From contig URKW01000064.1 in NCBI GenBank assembly GCA_900548615.1, positions 1 to 11,860 on the forward strand: a stretch of 11,860 bases of DNA, written 5' to 3'. Below are positions 6,042-11,860 of this stretch, in pieces. How positions within the stretch are numbered: the first letter of the stretch is position 1; each line of letters opens with the position of its first letter. Origin of the DNA: an uncultured Eubacteriales bacterium. Lineage in GTDB: Bacteria > Bacillota > Clostridia > Oscillospirales > Oscillospiraceae. Made by a program: the position numbers and the translations under genes. The notes under the pieces were generated by a model. That model searched no databases. It was not told the DNA's origin and worked only from the letters and a program-made list of their open reading frames with translations.

Positions 6042-7034
6042 TCACAGGTCAAAGATCGTGGCTGTTACCTCGTCCGCGGTGATGCCGCCGAACAGCTCGC
6101 CCACCGGACTGTCATTCAGCACGGCCCCCACATCCTCCGGACGGAAAGCCACGCCCTTCAGCCGCTCCACCAGCTCCTCCAGTCCGCAGACGGACAGGAA
6201 GTCGCCGAAGAACCGGACGTCGGTGATGACGCCATTGGCGATGGAGACGTTGGCCTCCAGACAGCCGCCGTCCCAGTAGCGCTTGCATCTCACGTTGAAC
6301 TTGGGGGAGCGGCCATAGTTCCACTCCCAGGTGTCGTATTTCTCCCGCTTCAGGCGGTCGACCTCCGCCAGCTCCCCGGCACTCAGCGCGCCGGGCGTCA
6401 AGCCGCCGCCGGACAGCGCGTCCTTCAGATAGGCCCAGAAGGCGGGCAGCTCCATGTCGTTGGGCAGAAAGTCCCGGATGTTGCCGATGCGGCTGCGAAC
6501 GGATTTGGTGCTCTTGGAGCGGAATTTCTCTGGATCCACGTTCAGCGCCCCGGCCACCATGCCGGGATTGGCGTCAAACAGCAGCGTACCGTGGTGTAGG
6601 ATGCGGCCGCCGTGACGGCGCTGGGCCGTACCGGAGACCTTGCGGCCCTCCACCAGAATATCGTTGCGGCCGGAGGCCTCCGCATTCAGTCCAAGGCTCC
6701 GCAGCGCCGCTACCACCGGCTCGGTAAAGCGGCGGATGCTGATGCCGTCGTCCCCCACGTTGGTGATGAAGGAGTAGTTCAGGTTGCCCAGATCGTGATA
6801 CACCGCGCCGCCGCCGGTGCTGCGGCGCACCACATTGATATGGTGCTGCTCCACAAAGGCGCGGTTGATCTCCGCCTCGGTGTTCTGGTTCTGGCCCACC
6901 ACGATGGTGTTGTCGTTCTGCCACAGCAGCAGATAGTCGCCCTGGGTGCGGTGACACAGGACGTATTCCTCAAACGCCAGATTGTAATAGGGGTTCTGGG
7001 AGTGGGTCTCAAGATACTGTACGGTTTTTTCCAT
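6042..7034 (-). CDS. lplA: lipoate--protein ligase
   Basis: A 330-aa cytosolic ligase that activates free lipoate with ATP and attaches it to a lysine of lipoyl domains (glycine-cleavage H protein or 2-oxoacid/acetoin dehydrogenase E2). Signatures: RRSTGGGAVYHDLGNLNYS (70-88), the lipoyl-AMP pocket; GRNDILVEGRKVSGTAQ (122-138), whose Lys132 matches the catalytic lysine of this family; HHGTLLF (147-153); and KSVRSRIGNI (177-186). The C-terminal accessory domain is complete, giving the usual length for two-domain LplA. An in-frame open stretch continues to 7085, but it overlaps the upstream terminator and lacks a ribosome site; ATG 7032-7034 follows GGAGGAG at 5-nt distance. No substrate protein or lipoate synthesis gene is in the window. 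I see no clear promoter between the tRNA terminator and the start, so its transcription start is unresolved. Confidence 0.95.
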   Translation of the reverse strand: MEKTVQYLETHSQNPYYNLAFEEYVLCHRTQGDYLLLWQNDNTIVVGQNQNTEAEINRAFVEQHHINVVRRSTGGGAVYHDLGNLNYSFITNVGDDGISIRRFTEPVVAALRSLGLNAEASGRNDILVEGRKVSGTAQRRHGGRILHHGTLLFDANPGMVAGALNVDPEKFRSKSTKSVRSRIGNIRDFLPNDMELPAFWAYLKDALSGGGLTPGALSAGELAEVDRLKREKYDTWEWNYGRSPKFNVRCKRYWDGGCLEANVSIANGVITDVRFFGDFLSVCGLEELVERLKGVAFRPEDVGAVLNDSPVGELFGGITADEVTATIFDL

Positions 7035-7072
7035 GGATGCTCCTCCGGCTTGCGATGTCTTTCTGGTACTAC

Positions 7073-7104
7073 AAAAAAATCCCACCCGTCTGGGTGGGAT
7101 TTTT
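7073..7104. terminator. intrinsic terminator of the tRNA-Ser operon
   Basis: A 13-bp stem (7075-7087 with 7092-7104) around GTCT, with A on one side and T on the other. On - it follows the CCA end of tRNA-Ser(GCT) directly and precedes lplA. It could also stop transcription on +. Confidence 0.9.
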
Positions 7105-7195
7105 GGCGCGGAAGGAGGGATTTGAACCCTCGCGCCGCTTTTGACGGCCTACTCCCTTAGCAGGGGAGCCCCTTCGGCCACTTGGGTACTTCCGC
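7104..7195 (-). tRNA. tRNA-Ser(GCT)
   Basis: Acceptor stem GCGGAAG (7189-7195) pairs with CTTCCGC (7108-7114). The anticodon loop carries GCT (7159-7161 on +), there is a long variable arm as expected for serine, and the T arm is GAGGG-TTCAAAT-CCCTC. The discriminator is G and CCA is encoded (7104-7106), overlapping the base of the terminator by one base. Second gene of a two-tRNA operon. Confidence 0.95.
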
Positions 7196-7209
7196 AAATA
7201 TAAAGTTGC

Positions 7210-7297
7210 TGGCGGAGAGAGTGGGATTCGAACCCACGGATGCTTTCACATCGCCGGTTTTCAAGACCGGTGCTTTCGACCACTCAGCCATCTCTCC
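7210..7297 (-). tRNA. tRNA-Ser(TGA)
   Basis: Acceptor stem GGAGAGA (7291-7297) pairs with TCTCTCC (7214-7220). The anticodon TGA is at 7261-7263, with a long variable arm, T loop TTCGAAT, discriminator G and encoded CCA (7210-7212). First gene of the operon, 14 nt upstream of tRNA-Ser(GCT). Confidence 0.95.
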
Positions 7298-7337
7298 GTG
7301 TGCGAAGTTCCGCGGTTAAACCCCAGACGCAGGTAAT

Positions 7338-7366
7338 ATCTTACCATGGAAAAGGCGCTTTGTCAA
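7338..7366 (-). promoter_or_regulatory. sigma-A promoter of the tRNA-Ser operon
   Basis: On -, TTGACA (7361-7366) and TAAGAT (7338-7343) with a 17-bp spacer, about 40 bp upstream of tRNA-Ser(TGA). Confidence 0.82.
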
Positions 7367-7416
7367 CAAAAAGAACAGCGCCGCAAGAAAAAAATAAAAA
7401 AATCGAAAATTAGGGG

Positions 7417-7445
7417 TTGCAAAATGAAAAAAGATATGCTATTAT
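7417..7445 (+). promoter_or_regulatory. sigma-A promoter of tRNA-Pro
   Basis: TTGCAA (7417-7422) and TATTAT (7440-7445) with a 17-bp spacer in an A-rich setting, 30 bp before the tRNA. It is divergent from the tRNA-Ser promoter. The short leader contains GTCTG-G-CAGAC, a small palindrome. Confidence 0.75.
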
Positions 7446-7475
7446 AACTAAGCTGTCTGGCAGACAACAGAATAT

Positions 7476-7552
7476 CCGGGTGTGGCGAAGTTTGGTATCG
7501 CGCTTGAATGGGGTTCAAGAGGCCTTGAGTTCGAATCTCAACACTCGGACCA
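7476..7552 (+). tRNA. tRNA-Pro(GGG)
   Basis: Acceptor CCGGGTG (7476-7482) pairs with CACTCGG (7542-7548), with one G-T wobble. The anticodon stem CTTGA/TCAAG encloses loop ATGGGGT with anticodon GGG at 7510-7512; the T arm is TTGAG-TTCGAAT-CTCAA. The discriminator is A and CCA is encoded (7550-7552). Gene content changes from housekeeping to accessory right after it, so its 3' end is a candidate integration site. Confidence 0.95.
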
Positions 7553-7607
7553 AATTAACGAAACGGTATAGATGCGTCTGGCGAAAAGCCAGGCGCATCA
7601 ACCGTTT

Positions 7608-7640
7608 CCGGGCTTTTTCGGGCCCGGATTCTTTCTTTCA
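7608..7640 (+). terminator. probable terminator of tRNA-Pro
   Basis: CCGGGC (7608-7613) pairs with GCCCGG (7622-7627) around TTTTTCGG, followed by a pyrimidine-rich tail ATTCTTTCTTTC. The tail is interrupted and the stem short. The longer hairpin just before it (7561-7607) may form the stop together with it or act as a processing barrier. Confidence 0.4.
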
Positions 7641-7795
7641 AACCATAGATGCAAATCGCTGTTTCAGAGCGTCTGCCCTGATTTGAACCGGGCGGTTTCC
7701 CTTTTCAGGCAGATGCATTCAGCCAGTGCCCTTTTTGAACGGCGTTTTTTCTGACTGGCAGCGGTGTTTTTCTTAAAAAAGAATTACAAAGATTC

Positions 7796-7874
7796 GGGCG
7801 CCGTTTTGTTGGTCTTGACGGACTGAGAAAGCGGCGCCCTTTTTCATTTCAAAAAGGGCGCTGGTCGCAGCGCC
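7796..7874 (+). promoter_or_regulatory. mutually exclusive hairpins, candidate attenuator
   Basis: Four arms compete. Arm A GGGCGCCG (7796-7803) pairs with arm B CGGCGCCC (7832-7839), directly followed by TTTTT, which makes a terminator. Arm B extended, GCGCCCTTTTT (7834-7844), pairs perfectly for 11 bp with arm C AAAAAGGGCGC (7851-7861). Arm C in turn pairs with arm D, GGCGCTG (7857-7863) with CAGCGCC (7868-7874). This A:B, B:C, C:D chain is what attenuators and riboswitches look like. No known riboswitch class was recognised. Confidence 0.4.
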
Positions 7875-7882
7875 TGTATTTG

Positions 7883-7917
7883 AAGGCCGGAGCAATCATG
7901 CTCCGGCCTTATTTTTT
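7883..7917 (+). terminator. intrinsic terminator just before the first accessory gene
   Basis: An 11-bp stem (7883-7893 with 7900-7910) around AATCAT, then ATTTTTT. It ends 6 nt before the GGGAGGAG ribosome site of the gene at 7936, so it must be read through, or bypassed by an unseen start site, for that gene to be transcribed. Confidence 0.85.
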
Positions 7918-7935
7918 ATGCACGGGAGGAGTTAC

Positions 7936-8625
7936 ATGAGCATCAGCACAGAAGAAAAGGACCGTTACCTCAGAGAAACGGCAATCGTCCTTGCCCGAGA
8001 AGGATTTCAGACGGGCAAAACTGATACCGGCAAGCTTCGTGTCCTGCTTGACGGTGCGCCGCTGTGCGAGGTGACCGAGAACGGCGGCATCACCTACCGA
8101 AATGAGGACATTAATGAACCGGAACGGGTCGCCGCCAAGGACATGGTGTATGAGATCGTCAGAAACACAGCGGAATATATGCGGCAGATGGAAACAGCGC
8201 CCTTTTTGAAAGCCGACGGCCTGGAGGACGGCTACAAGGTGCTGGCGGATTTCAATGGCACTGTGCTGGCTGGAGTTCAGAGCAAACACGGAGTTCACTT
8301 CGTCACATGGGATTGGGCCTATGGGCACACAGGCGTATGTCATGGGCACTATTTCATGGAGAACTATGCAGGAGCCAAACAGGACTTTGCCATCCGTTCC
8401 GGGCTGATTCAAAAGGAACAGCTTTTCACCCCAGAGCAGATGACCGAGATTTATCGCTGCTGTGCGGACTCTGTAGACGGAGATTTCTTCGAACTCACGG
8501 GAGAGCAGGAAAAAATGATCCGCAGTGTTCAGCAGCAGATCGAGGAGTGTGTGCCGGATCTGGACGAGCGGATTCGGCAGCAGGAAGACGCCTTGGAACA
8601 AATCGCGCAGGAACAGACAATGTAA
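7936..8625 (+). CDS. hypothetical accessory protein, family not recognised
   Basis: A 229-aa soluble protein with no signal peptide or membrane segment. Residues 1-85 are acidic and helical. Residues 98-150 form a compact segment rich in aromatic residues and His (GVHFVTWDWAYGHTGVCHGHYF at 119-140) that looks like the folded core. AKQDFAIRSGLIQK (147-160) follows, and the last 40 residues (187-226) are Gln/Glu-rich and probably coiled-coil. Proteins of this look are frequent as unnamed genes in Clostridia conjugative elements; I cannot give a function. ATG 7936-7938 follows GGGAGGAG at 4-nt distance and is preferred over the in-frame ATG at 7918, which lies against the terminator. It is first of four same-strand genes ending in the ArdA-like pair, so a role in element maintenance or host defence evasion is possible by context only. 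Confidence 0.75.
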   Translation: MSISTEEKDRYLRETAIVLAREGFQTGKTDTGKLRVLLDGAPLCEVTENGGITYRNEDINEPERVAAKDMVYEIVRNTAEYMRQMETAPFLKADGLEDGYKVLADFNGTVLAGVQSKHGVHFVTWDWAYGHTGVCHGHYFMENYAGAKQDFAIRSGLIQKEQLFTPEQMTEIYRCCADSVDGDFFELTGEQEKMIRSVQQQIEECVPDLDERIRQQEDALEQIAQEQTM

Positions 8626-8639
8626 TATCAAACGGTACG

Positions 8640-8675
8640 GGCCGGAGTCTTAGCAATAAGATTCCGGTCTTTTTT
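8640..8675 (+). terminator. intrinsic terminator between the first and second accessory genes
   Basis: A 13-bp stem (8640-8652 with 8657-8669, two G-T pairs) around GCAA, then TTTTTT. The ribosome site of the next gene (GAGAGGAG, 8683-8690) starts 7 nt later. The upper arm shares GGCCGGAG with the terminator at 7883-7910. Confidence 0.88.
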
Positions 8676-8697
8676 CATTTCAGAGAGGAGTTCGCTT

Positions 8698-9393
8698 ATG
8701 CCGTACTATTTCATGCGAGACACGCCGCTGCAGGCGTTGGAGCAGTTGATGATGTCTCAGCCCGGTCAAAAACCCAGAGGCGGTGGGATATATCGCAGCC
8801 CATTTCATTACACGCCCAAAGATGTGGCGTGCGAATACTGCCAGAACTATGTCCGCAAGCATCCGTGCCGTCTATGTGAATGTACCTGCTTGGATGAACG
8901 GATCGAGGCAGGTGTACTGGAGCTGAATGAGTTCGTGCGGGACTGCTTCGCACCCTCTATGGGGCCGCAGTTCCGAAAACGGATGCATCAGCAACTCAGA
9001 GAAAGAAACCCTCAATTCTTCCTGTCCAATGCCCACCGGCGAAGATGGACATACTGGCGGGAACGCTGCTGGCGTCTGTCTGACCGGAACAAAGCGGCCC
9101 TCTTCCTGCTCACGGCATACGAGAGCCTTTGGCGCAGGATGGTCTGGAAATGCGGGAACGACGGTTTTGACTTTCAAAGCGTCCGTCTCGGAGGGATCGA
9201 GCCGGAGTTATACAGCGTCTATCAGGCGGCGAAGGCCATTGCAATCGGTTGCTGCAATATTACTCTTGCGGACCTTGCGTCTCCGGAACTGGTCACAGAT
9301 GAGGCGTTCCACCTGATTACCGGCGCACTGCTGATGGCCAAGTACGGAGATGTGGTTTTGAATTTGGAAAAAGGAGTTGACGAAACATGGTGA
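8698..9393 (+). CDS. hypothetical protein with Cys cluster and helical C-terminal domain
   Basis: A 231-aa protein, cytosolic by sequence. Residues 45-64 hold a dense cysteine cluster, CEYC then CRLCECTC (Cys45, 48, 57, 60, 62, 64), most likely a zinc ribbon-like site that could contact nucleic acid. Residues 92-125 are very basic (Arg/His/Trp). Residues 127-222 form a helical domain (SDRNKAALFLLTAYESLWRR, then GIEPELYSVYQAAKAIAIG, then TDEAFHLITGALLMAKYGD) that faintly recalls the uncharacterised DUF6075-type family; this is a weak memory match. ATG 8698 follows GAGAGGAG at 7-nt distance. The 3' end overlaps the next gene by 7 nt (ATGGTGA), so the two are translated together. The basic, Cys-rich N-terminus contrasts with the acidic partners downstream. 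Confidence 0.75.
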   Translation: MPYYFMRDTPLQALEQLMMSQPGQKPRGGGIYRSPFHYTPKDVACEYCQNYVRKHPCRLCECTCLDERIEAGVLELNEFVRDCFAPSMGPQFRKRMHQQLRERNPQFFLSNAHRRRWTYWRERCWRLSDRNKAALFLLTAYESLWRRMVWKCGNDGFDFQSVRLGGIEPELYSVYQAAKAIAIGCCNITLADLASPELVTDEAFHLITGALLMAKYGDVVLNLEKGVDETW

Positions 9394-10574
9394 TACAAGC
9401 GGTACTTGGTAATCCGCATCACCCGGAATACGGCGTGGCGACCATCCCGTTCCCTATTCCGCATGACCAGTACGCACACTGCATGGAGCTGTTGGAGGCA
9501 CTGGAGATCGGCGACGCGGTCAAGGCGGACTGCAAGGTGACGAAGATCGACAGCTTCTACACCGTCCTGAAACGAACGGAAATGCTCACGGTCAACGTGG
9601 AGGAGCTGAACTACCTCGCCAAACGGCTGGAAAGCTTCGACACCGGCGAGGCCGCACAGTTTCAGGCAATGGCCCACAAGCTGGAGCTGTTTGAGTTAAA
9701 GGATCTCATCAACCTGACCTTCTGCTGCCAGCAGGCTACGGTCATCACCGACTTTTCCGACCTCGCCGCTGTTGGCCGTGACCACTACATGAACCTGCAC
9801 GGCGGCAGCGCCAAAACAGAGGAACTGGATGCGCTGGATGGCGAGGAAACCGCGCGGCGGCTCATCGAAAGCGGCAGCGGCAAAATCACTCCCTACGGCG
9901 TGGTCTACGACAACGGCATGAAGCTGGAGCAGATCTACGACGGCCGGTTCTTCCCCTGCTATTACTATGAGCCGAACACAATCACCGTTGCGGTGACCTC
10001 CAAAGCCGAGCCGGAGGACACAGAACATATCACATGGCTGTTCCTCCCCATGATGCAGGAGGAGATCGACCGCGCCCTCCTTCGCGGGGGCATCACAGAC
10101 GCTGCCGATGTCCGCCTGCGGCTGGAGGACAGCCAGCTCCCCAATGAGGTGGATGTCCTTCTGGATATGGAGTACGAAACTCTCTCAGATCTCAACGAAC
10201 TGGCAGAGGCAACGGATGGGTTATCAAACGCGGATATGGAAAAGCTGGGGGCCGTGGTCATGCTGGCAGAGCCAAAGTCTGCGGCACAGATCAAAAACCT
10301 TGCGGAAAGCCTTGACCTCTTTGACTTCGCCCCCGGTGCGCATACGCCGCAGGAGTACGGCAAGTACATGATCCAGCAGTCCGGCCGCTTCGAGTATGAC
10401 GAAAACCTCGACGCTTTTTATGACTATGAAAAGTACGGTGCGGAACGGATGAATGAGGAGGATGGGATGTTCACCGACCGGGGTTACATCGCGTACAAGG
10501 GCTATTACAGCATGGAGGAAGTGATGAACGGCAGCCAGAGCAGCCGCATGGAGATGGGAGGTTTTTCACGATGA
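9387..10574 (+). CDS. ArdA-like antirestriction protein, two tandem units
   Basis: A 395-aa very acidic protein (hand count 72 Asp+Glu against 32 Lys+Arg). ArdA proteins are DNA mimics that block type I restriction enzymes when mobile DNA enters a host. The link rests on a C-terminal segment FYDYEKYGAERM (344-355) followed by TDRGYIAYKG (363-372), which fits the DYExYARDLF...GHVF ending I recall from ArdA. Two similar units can be traced. Each has a strand-rich start (IPFPIPHDQY at 20-29; LFLPMMQEEI at 218-227), a helical stretch (ELNYLAKRLESFD 73-85; DLNELAEATDGLS 268-280) and a closing motif (LDALDGEETARRL...GVVYDNG 147-177; 341-370). Each unit is about 160 aa, close to a whole ArdA (about 166 aa). 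The gene overlaps the previous one by 7 nt and the next by 4 nt. The start has AAAGGAG 10 nt upstream, somewhat far. Antirestriction activity is inferred, not shown. Confidence 0.7.
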   Translation: MVIQAVLGNPHHPEYGVATIPFPIPHDQYAHCMELLEALEIGDAVKADCKVTKIDSFYTVLKRTEMLTVNVEELNYLAKRLESFDTGEAAQFQAMAHKLELFELKDLINLTFCCQQATVITDFSDLAAVGRDHYMNLHGGSAKTEELDALDGEETARRLIESGSGKITPYGVVYDNGMKLEQIYDGRFFPCYYYEPNTITVAVTSKAEPEDTEHITWLFLPMMQEEIDRALLRGGITDAADVRLRLEDSQLPNEVDVLLDMEYETLSDLNELAEATDGLSNADMEKLGAVVMLAEPKSAAQIKNLAESLDLFDFAPGAHTPQEYGKYMIQQSGRFEYDENLDAFYDYEKYGAERMNEEDGMFTDRGYIAYKGYYSMEEVMNGSQSSRMEMGGFSR

Positions 10575-11707
10575 TTCTTTATCTGACTCACGGCAATGGC
10601 GAGGAAAGCATCCCGCTGGAATTGCCCGCAGCCTCTTCTCAGGTGGAGGAGATCGACATTCGGCTGGACGATATCTGTTCAGGAGAAGGAAATTTCCGCA
10701 TTTCAGATGTAAAGAGCTCTGTAAAGGGACTCTGGCAGTTTATCCGAAGCGCAGACCTTCTTGACCCGGAAGACTTGGAAAAGCTGAATCGGCTCTCAAG
10801 GCAGATCGACACAATGAGCGAAAAGGAGCATCAGATATTTGCCGGCGCACTGTTGAGTGAATGTATCAGCAATCTCAACGATGTGCTGCAAACGGTTGAG
10901 CGCATTGGGCAGTACGGAATGATCCCGAAGGTGACCTGTGACCGGGAGCTTGGCGGGTATTTGGTGGAGCATGGCAAAATCGACTGCCCGGAGCATCTCA
11001 AGCCGTATTTGGACTATGTTGGCATCGGCGCGGAGTTTTACAGCAATTGCGGCGGCGCGTACACCTTGGATGGGTATGTAGTTCGAAAAGAACATCTGCC
11101 GAACCATTTCCAAGTGCCGGAGCCTTGGCGGGATGAGAGCAGGGATGAAATGCTCCGCATGACGCTGCGTGTCGATGGAAAGCCGGACTACATCCTCGTC
11201 CTCCCCGCTGATGAGGAATACCTCGACGCTGTGAGGGCTTACCTTGATATTGATGTTTTCGCGGATGCCATGCTCTGTGATATTCGCTTTAAGATACCAT
11301 ACATTGGGGAACTGATTTGCGATACGGATTGCCCCGCCGTGGAGGATTACAACGATTTTGCCGAAGCCTTGGAGGATATCTGGCAGCAGGACGGGATGCT
11401 CCTTACCTACGCCGCCGTGCTGGAGGCCGAGAAGCCGGAAACCCTGCACCGTGCCTGTGAACTCCTGCGAAATCTGGACAACTATCAGCGCATCACGGAG
11501 GATGCCTACGGTTACGGTCAGCAGCGATTGCAGGAAACGCTGGGGCTGGATGATGAGGCCATCTATGAGCTGGACGGCTACATGGATTTTGAGAAATACG
11601 GTCAGGATTGCATGGAAAACGACTGTGTGACAAAAACAGAGTTCGGCCTGCTGCGTCGCTTGGACCCGCCCTTCCCGGAGCAGACGCAGGGGCAGAGGAT
11701 GATGTAA
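10571..11707 (+). CDS. second ArdA-like protein, paralogue of the preceding gene
   Basis: A 378-aa acidic protein (hand count 76 Asp+Glu, 34 Lys+Arg) aligning along its length with the gene before it. Unit I: SIPLELP (13-19), KLNRLSRQIDTMSEKEHQIF (71-90), IPKVTCDRELGGYLV (118-132) and YLDYVGIGAEFYSNCGG (146-162). Unit II: ILVLPADEEYLDAV (208-221), DFAEALEDI (262-270), LLRNLDNYQRI (298-308) and YMDFEKYGQDCMEN (337-350) then TEFGLLRR (356-363). The DY/DFEKYG motif occurs at the same place as in the neighbour. The start ATG overlaps the previous stop (ATGA), with GGGAGG 9 nt before it, so translation is coupled. The short C-terminal tail is Pro/Gln-rich. Probably acts with, or in place of, the upstream protein as a DNA mimic; the exact target (restriction, defence or repressor) is unknown. 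Confidence 0.68.
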   Translation: MILYLTHGNGEESIPLELPAASSQVEEIDIRLDDICSGEGNFRISDVKSSVKGLWQFIRSADLLDPEDLEKLNRLSRQIDTMSEKEHQIFAGALLSECISNLNDVLQTVERIGQYGMIPKVTCDRELGGYLVEHGKIDCPEHLKPYLDYVGIGAEFYSNCGGAYTLDGYVVRKEHLPNHFQVPEPWRDESRDEMLRMTLRVDGKPDYILVLPADEEYLDAVRAYLDIDVFADAMLCDIRFKIPYIGELICDTDCPAVEDYNDFAEALEDIWQQDGMLLTYAAVLEAEKPETLHRACELLRNLDNYQRITEDAYGYGQQRLQETLGLDDEAIYELDGYMDFEKYGQDCMENDCVTKTEFGLLRRLDPPFPEQTQGQRMM

Positions 11708-11711
11708 GCAA

Positions 11712-11743
11712 AAGCGGCTCGATCCATTTGGAACGAGCCGCTT
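11712..11743. terminator. hairpin between converging genes
   Basis: A 10-bp perfect stem (11712-11721 with 11734-11743), extendable through TCC/GGA in the loop. On + it is followed by AATAAGC and on - by the sequence TTGCTTAC, so the T tract is poor in both directions. Its position between two converging stop codons supports a terminator role. Confidence 0.55.
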
Positions 11744-11771
11744 AATAAGCAGATAAACTGGAATTTTCAAA

Positions 11772-11858
11772 TTAGTCTTTGCAAATAACCTTTGAATCTT
11801 CACCATCAATTACAATTCCCTGACGGTTGTTAATTGGGCATAGATTCAAATCCGAAAA
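11772..11858 (-). CDS. C-terminal end of a gene entering from the right
   Basis: On -, an open frame runs from the window edge to a TAA at 11772-11774. It encodes 28 residues ending CPINNRQGIVIDGEDSKVICKD. The local base composition is more AT-rich than the ArdA-like genes. It is too short to identify; the frame and the hairpin just past it are the only support. Confidence 0.4.
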   Translation of the reverse strand, partial: FSDLNLCPINNRQGIVIDGEDSKVICKD

Positions 11859-11860
11859 CT

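Larger units (their letters stand above)
7553..7882 (+). other. hairpin-dense non-coding stretch between tRNA-Pro and the accessory genes
   Basis: No believable coding frame. It holds at least five stems: a 12-bp plus 7-bp stem at 7561-7607 with a GAAAA loop; a 6-bp stem at 7608-7627; GCGTCTGCC (7669-7677) with GGCAGATGC (7708-7716), pairing over a 30-nt loop; GCCAGT (7722-7727) with ACTGGC (7754-7759); and the overlapping set at 7796-7874. No clear promoter was found for the genes that follow. The stretch could be a structured leader, a small RNA, or the scarred edge of an integrated element. Confidence 0.45.

Noticed and set aside
6042..7085. Longer N-terminus for lipoate ligase starting at 7085
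   Set aside because: The extra 17 residues lie on the terminator stem and have no ribosome site, while ATG 7034 has an excellent one and begins the conserved domain.
7417..7686. 89-aa open frame on + through tRNA-Pro
   Set aside because: It starts with TTG in the -35 box of the tRNA promoter and reads straight through the tRNA.
7672..7700. T-arm-like sequence on - (GGTTCAAATC), a possible second tRNA or tRNA fragment
   Set aside because: The 5-bp stem has a mismatch and no acceptor, D or anticodon arm can be drawn around it.
7909..8631. 240-aa open frame on - opposite the first accessory gene
   Set aside because: Shadow frame; the + reading has a strong ribosome site right after a terminator and a protein-like composition.
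10796..11809. 337-aa open frame on - across the second ArdA-like gene
   Set aside because: The + strand reading is paralogous to its neighbour and translationally coupled; the - frame has no ribosome site and crosses the terminator hairpin.

Overview
The window reads as chromosomal DNA from a GC-rich, low-oxygen gut Firmicute, most likely an Oscillospiraceae relative (Oscillibacter/Dysosmobacter/Vescimonas type). This is inferred from four things: a monomeric group-B-like [FeFe] hydrogenase, surface proteins with cohesin-like, dockerin, BIG2 and CxxC-repeat modules, strong Shine-Dalgarno sites with sigma-A promoters at 17-bp spacing, and Clostridia-type mobile-element genes at the right. No database search was possible, so the taxonomy is an inference.

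Left, 1-2200: a small copper-chaperone-like HMA protein (+) and a 512-aa iron-only hydrogenase (-) converge on one bidirectional terminator. The hydrogenase has a near-perfect promoter. A two-hairpin palindromic intergenic element and another bidirectional terminator follow.

Middle, 2228-5962 (all on -): three secreted proteins share a cohesin-like N-terminal module. One ends in a type I dockerin. Downstream in the same operon is a 598-aa wall or membrane protein with cohesin-like, BIG2, CxxC-repeat and pilin-isopeptide-like domains. The third is a membrane-anchored cohesin-like protein with its own promoter. No carbohydrate-active enzyme lies among them, so this looks like a small non-enzymatic surface assembly. 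Three 11-bp-phased ATTACA boxes lie upstream of the dockerin operon. Next on - are a lipoate-protein ligase (6042-7034) and a two-gene tRNA-Ser operon (TGA then GCT). A divergent promoter drives tRNA-Pro(GGG) on +.

Right, 7553-11860: past tRNA-Pro the content changes. A hairpin-dense stretch of about 380 bases with mutually exclusive stems is followed by four + strand genes of the kind seen in Clostridia integrative/conjugative elements: an unrecognised 229-aa protein, a Cys-cluster protein of 231 aa, and two overlapping acidic genes (395 and 378 aa). I read the last two as ArdA-like antirestriction proteins, each made of two tandem ArdA-sized units. The first two genes each have an intrinsic terminator immediately before their ribosome site, suggesting transcription controlled by antitermination. 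The window ends in the C-terminus of a convergent - strand gene.

The strongest candidates for something undescribed are the duplicated acidic ArdA-like pair with its terminator-gated leader, and the compact cohesin/dockerin/isopeptide surface cluster.
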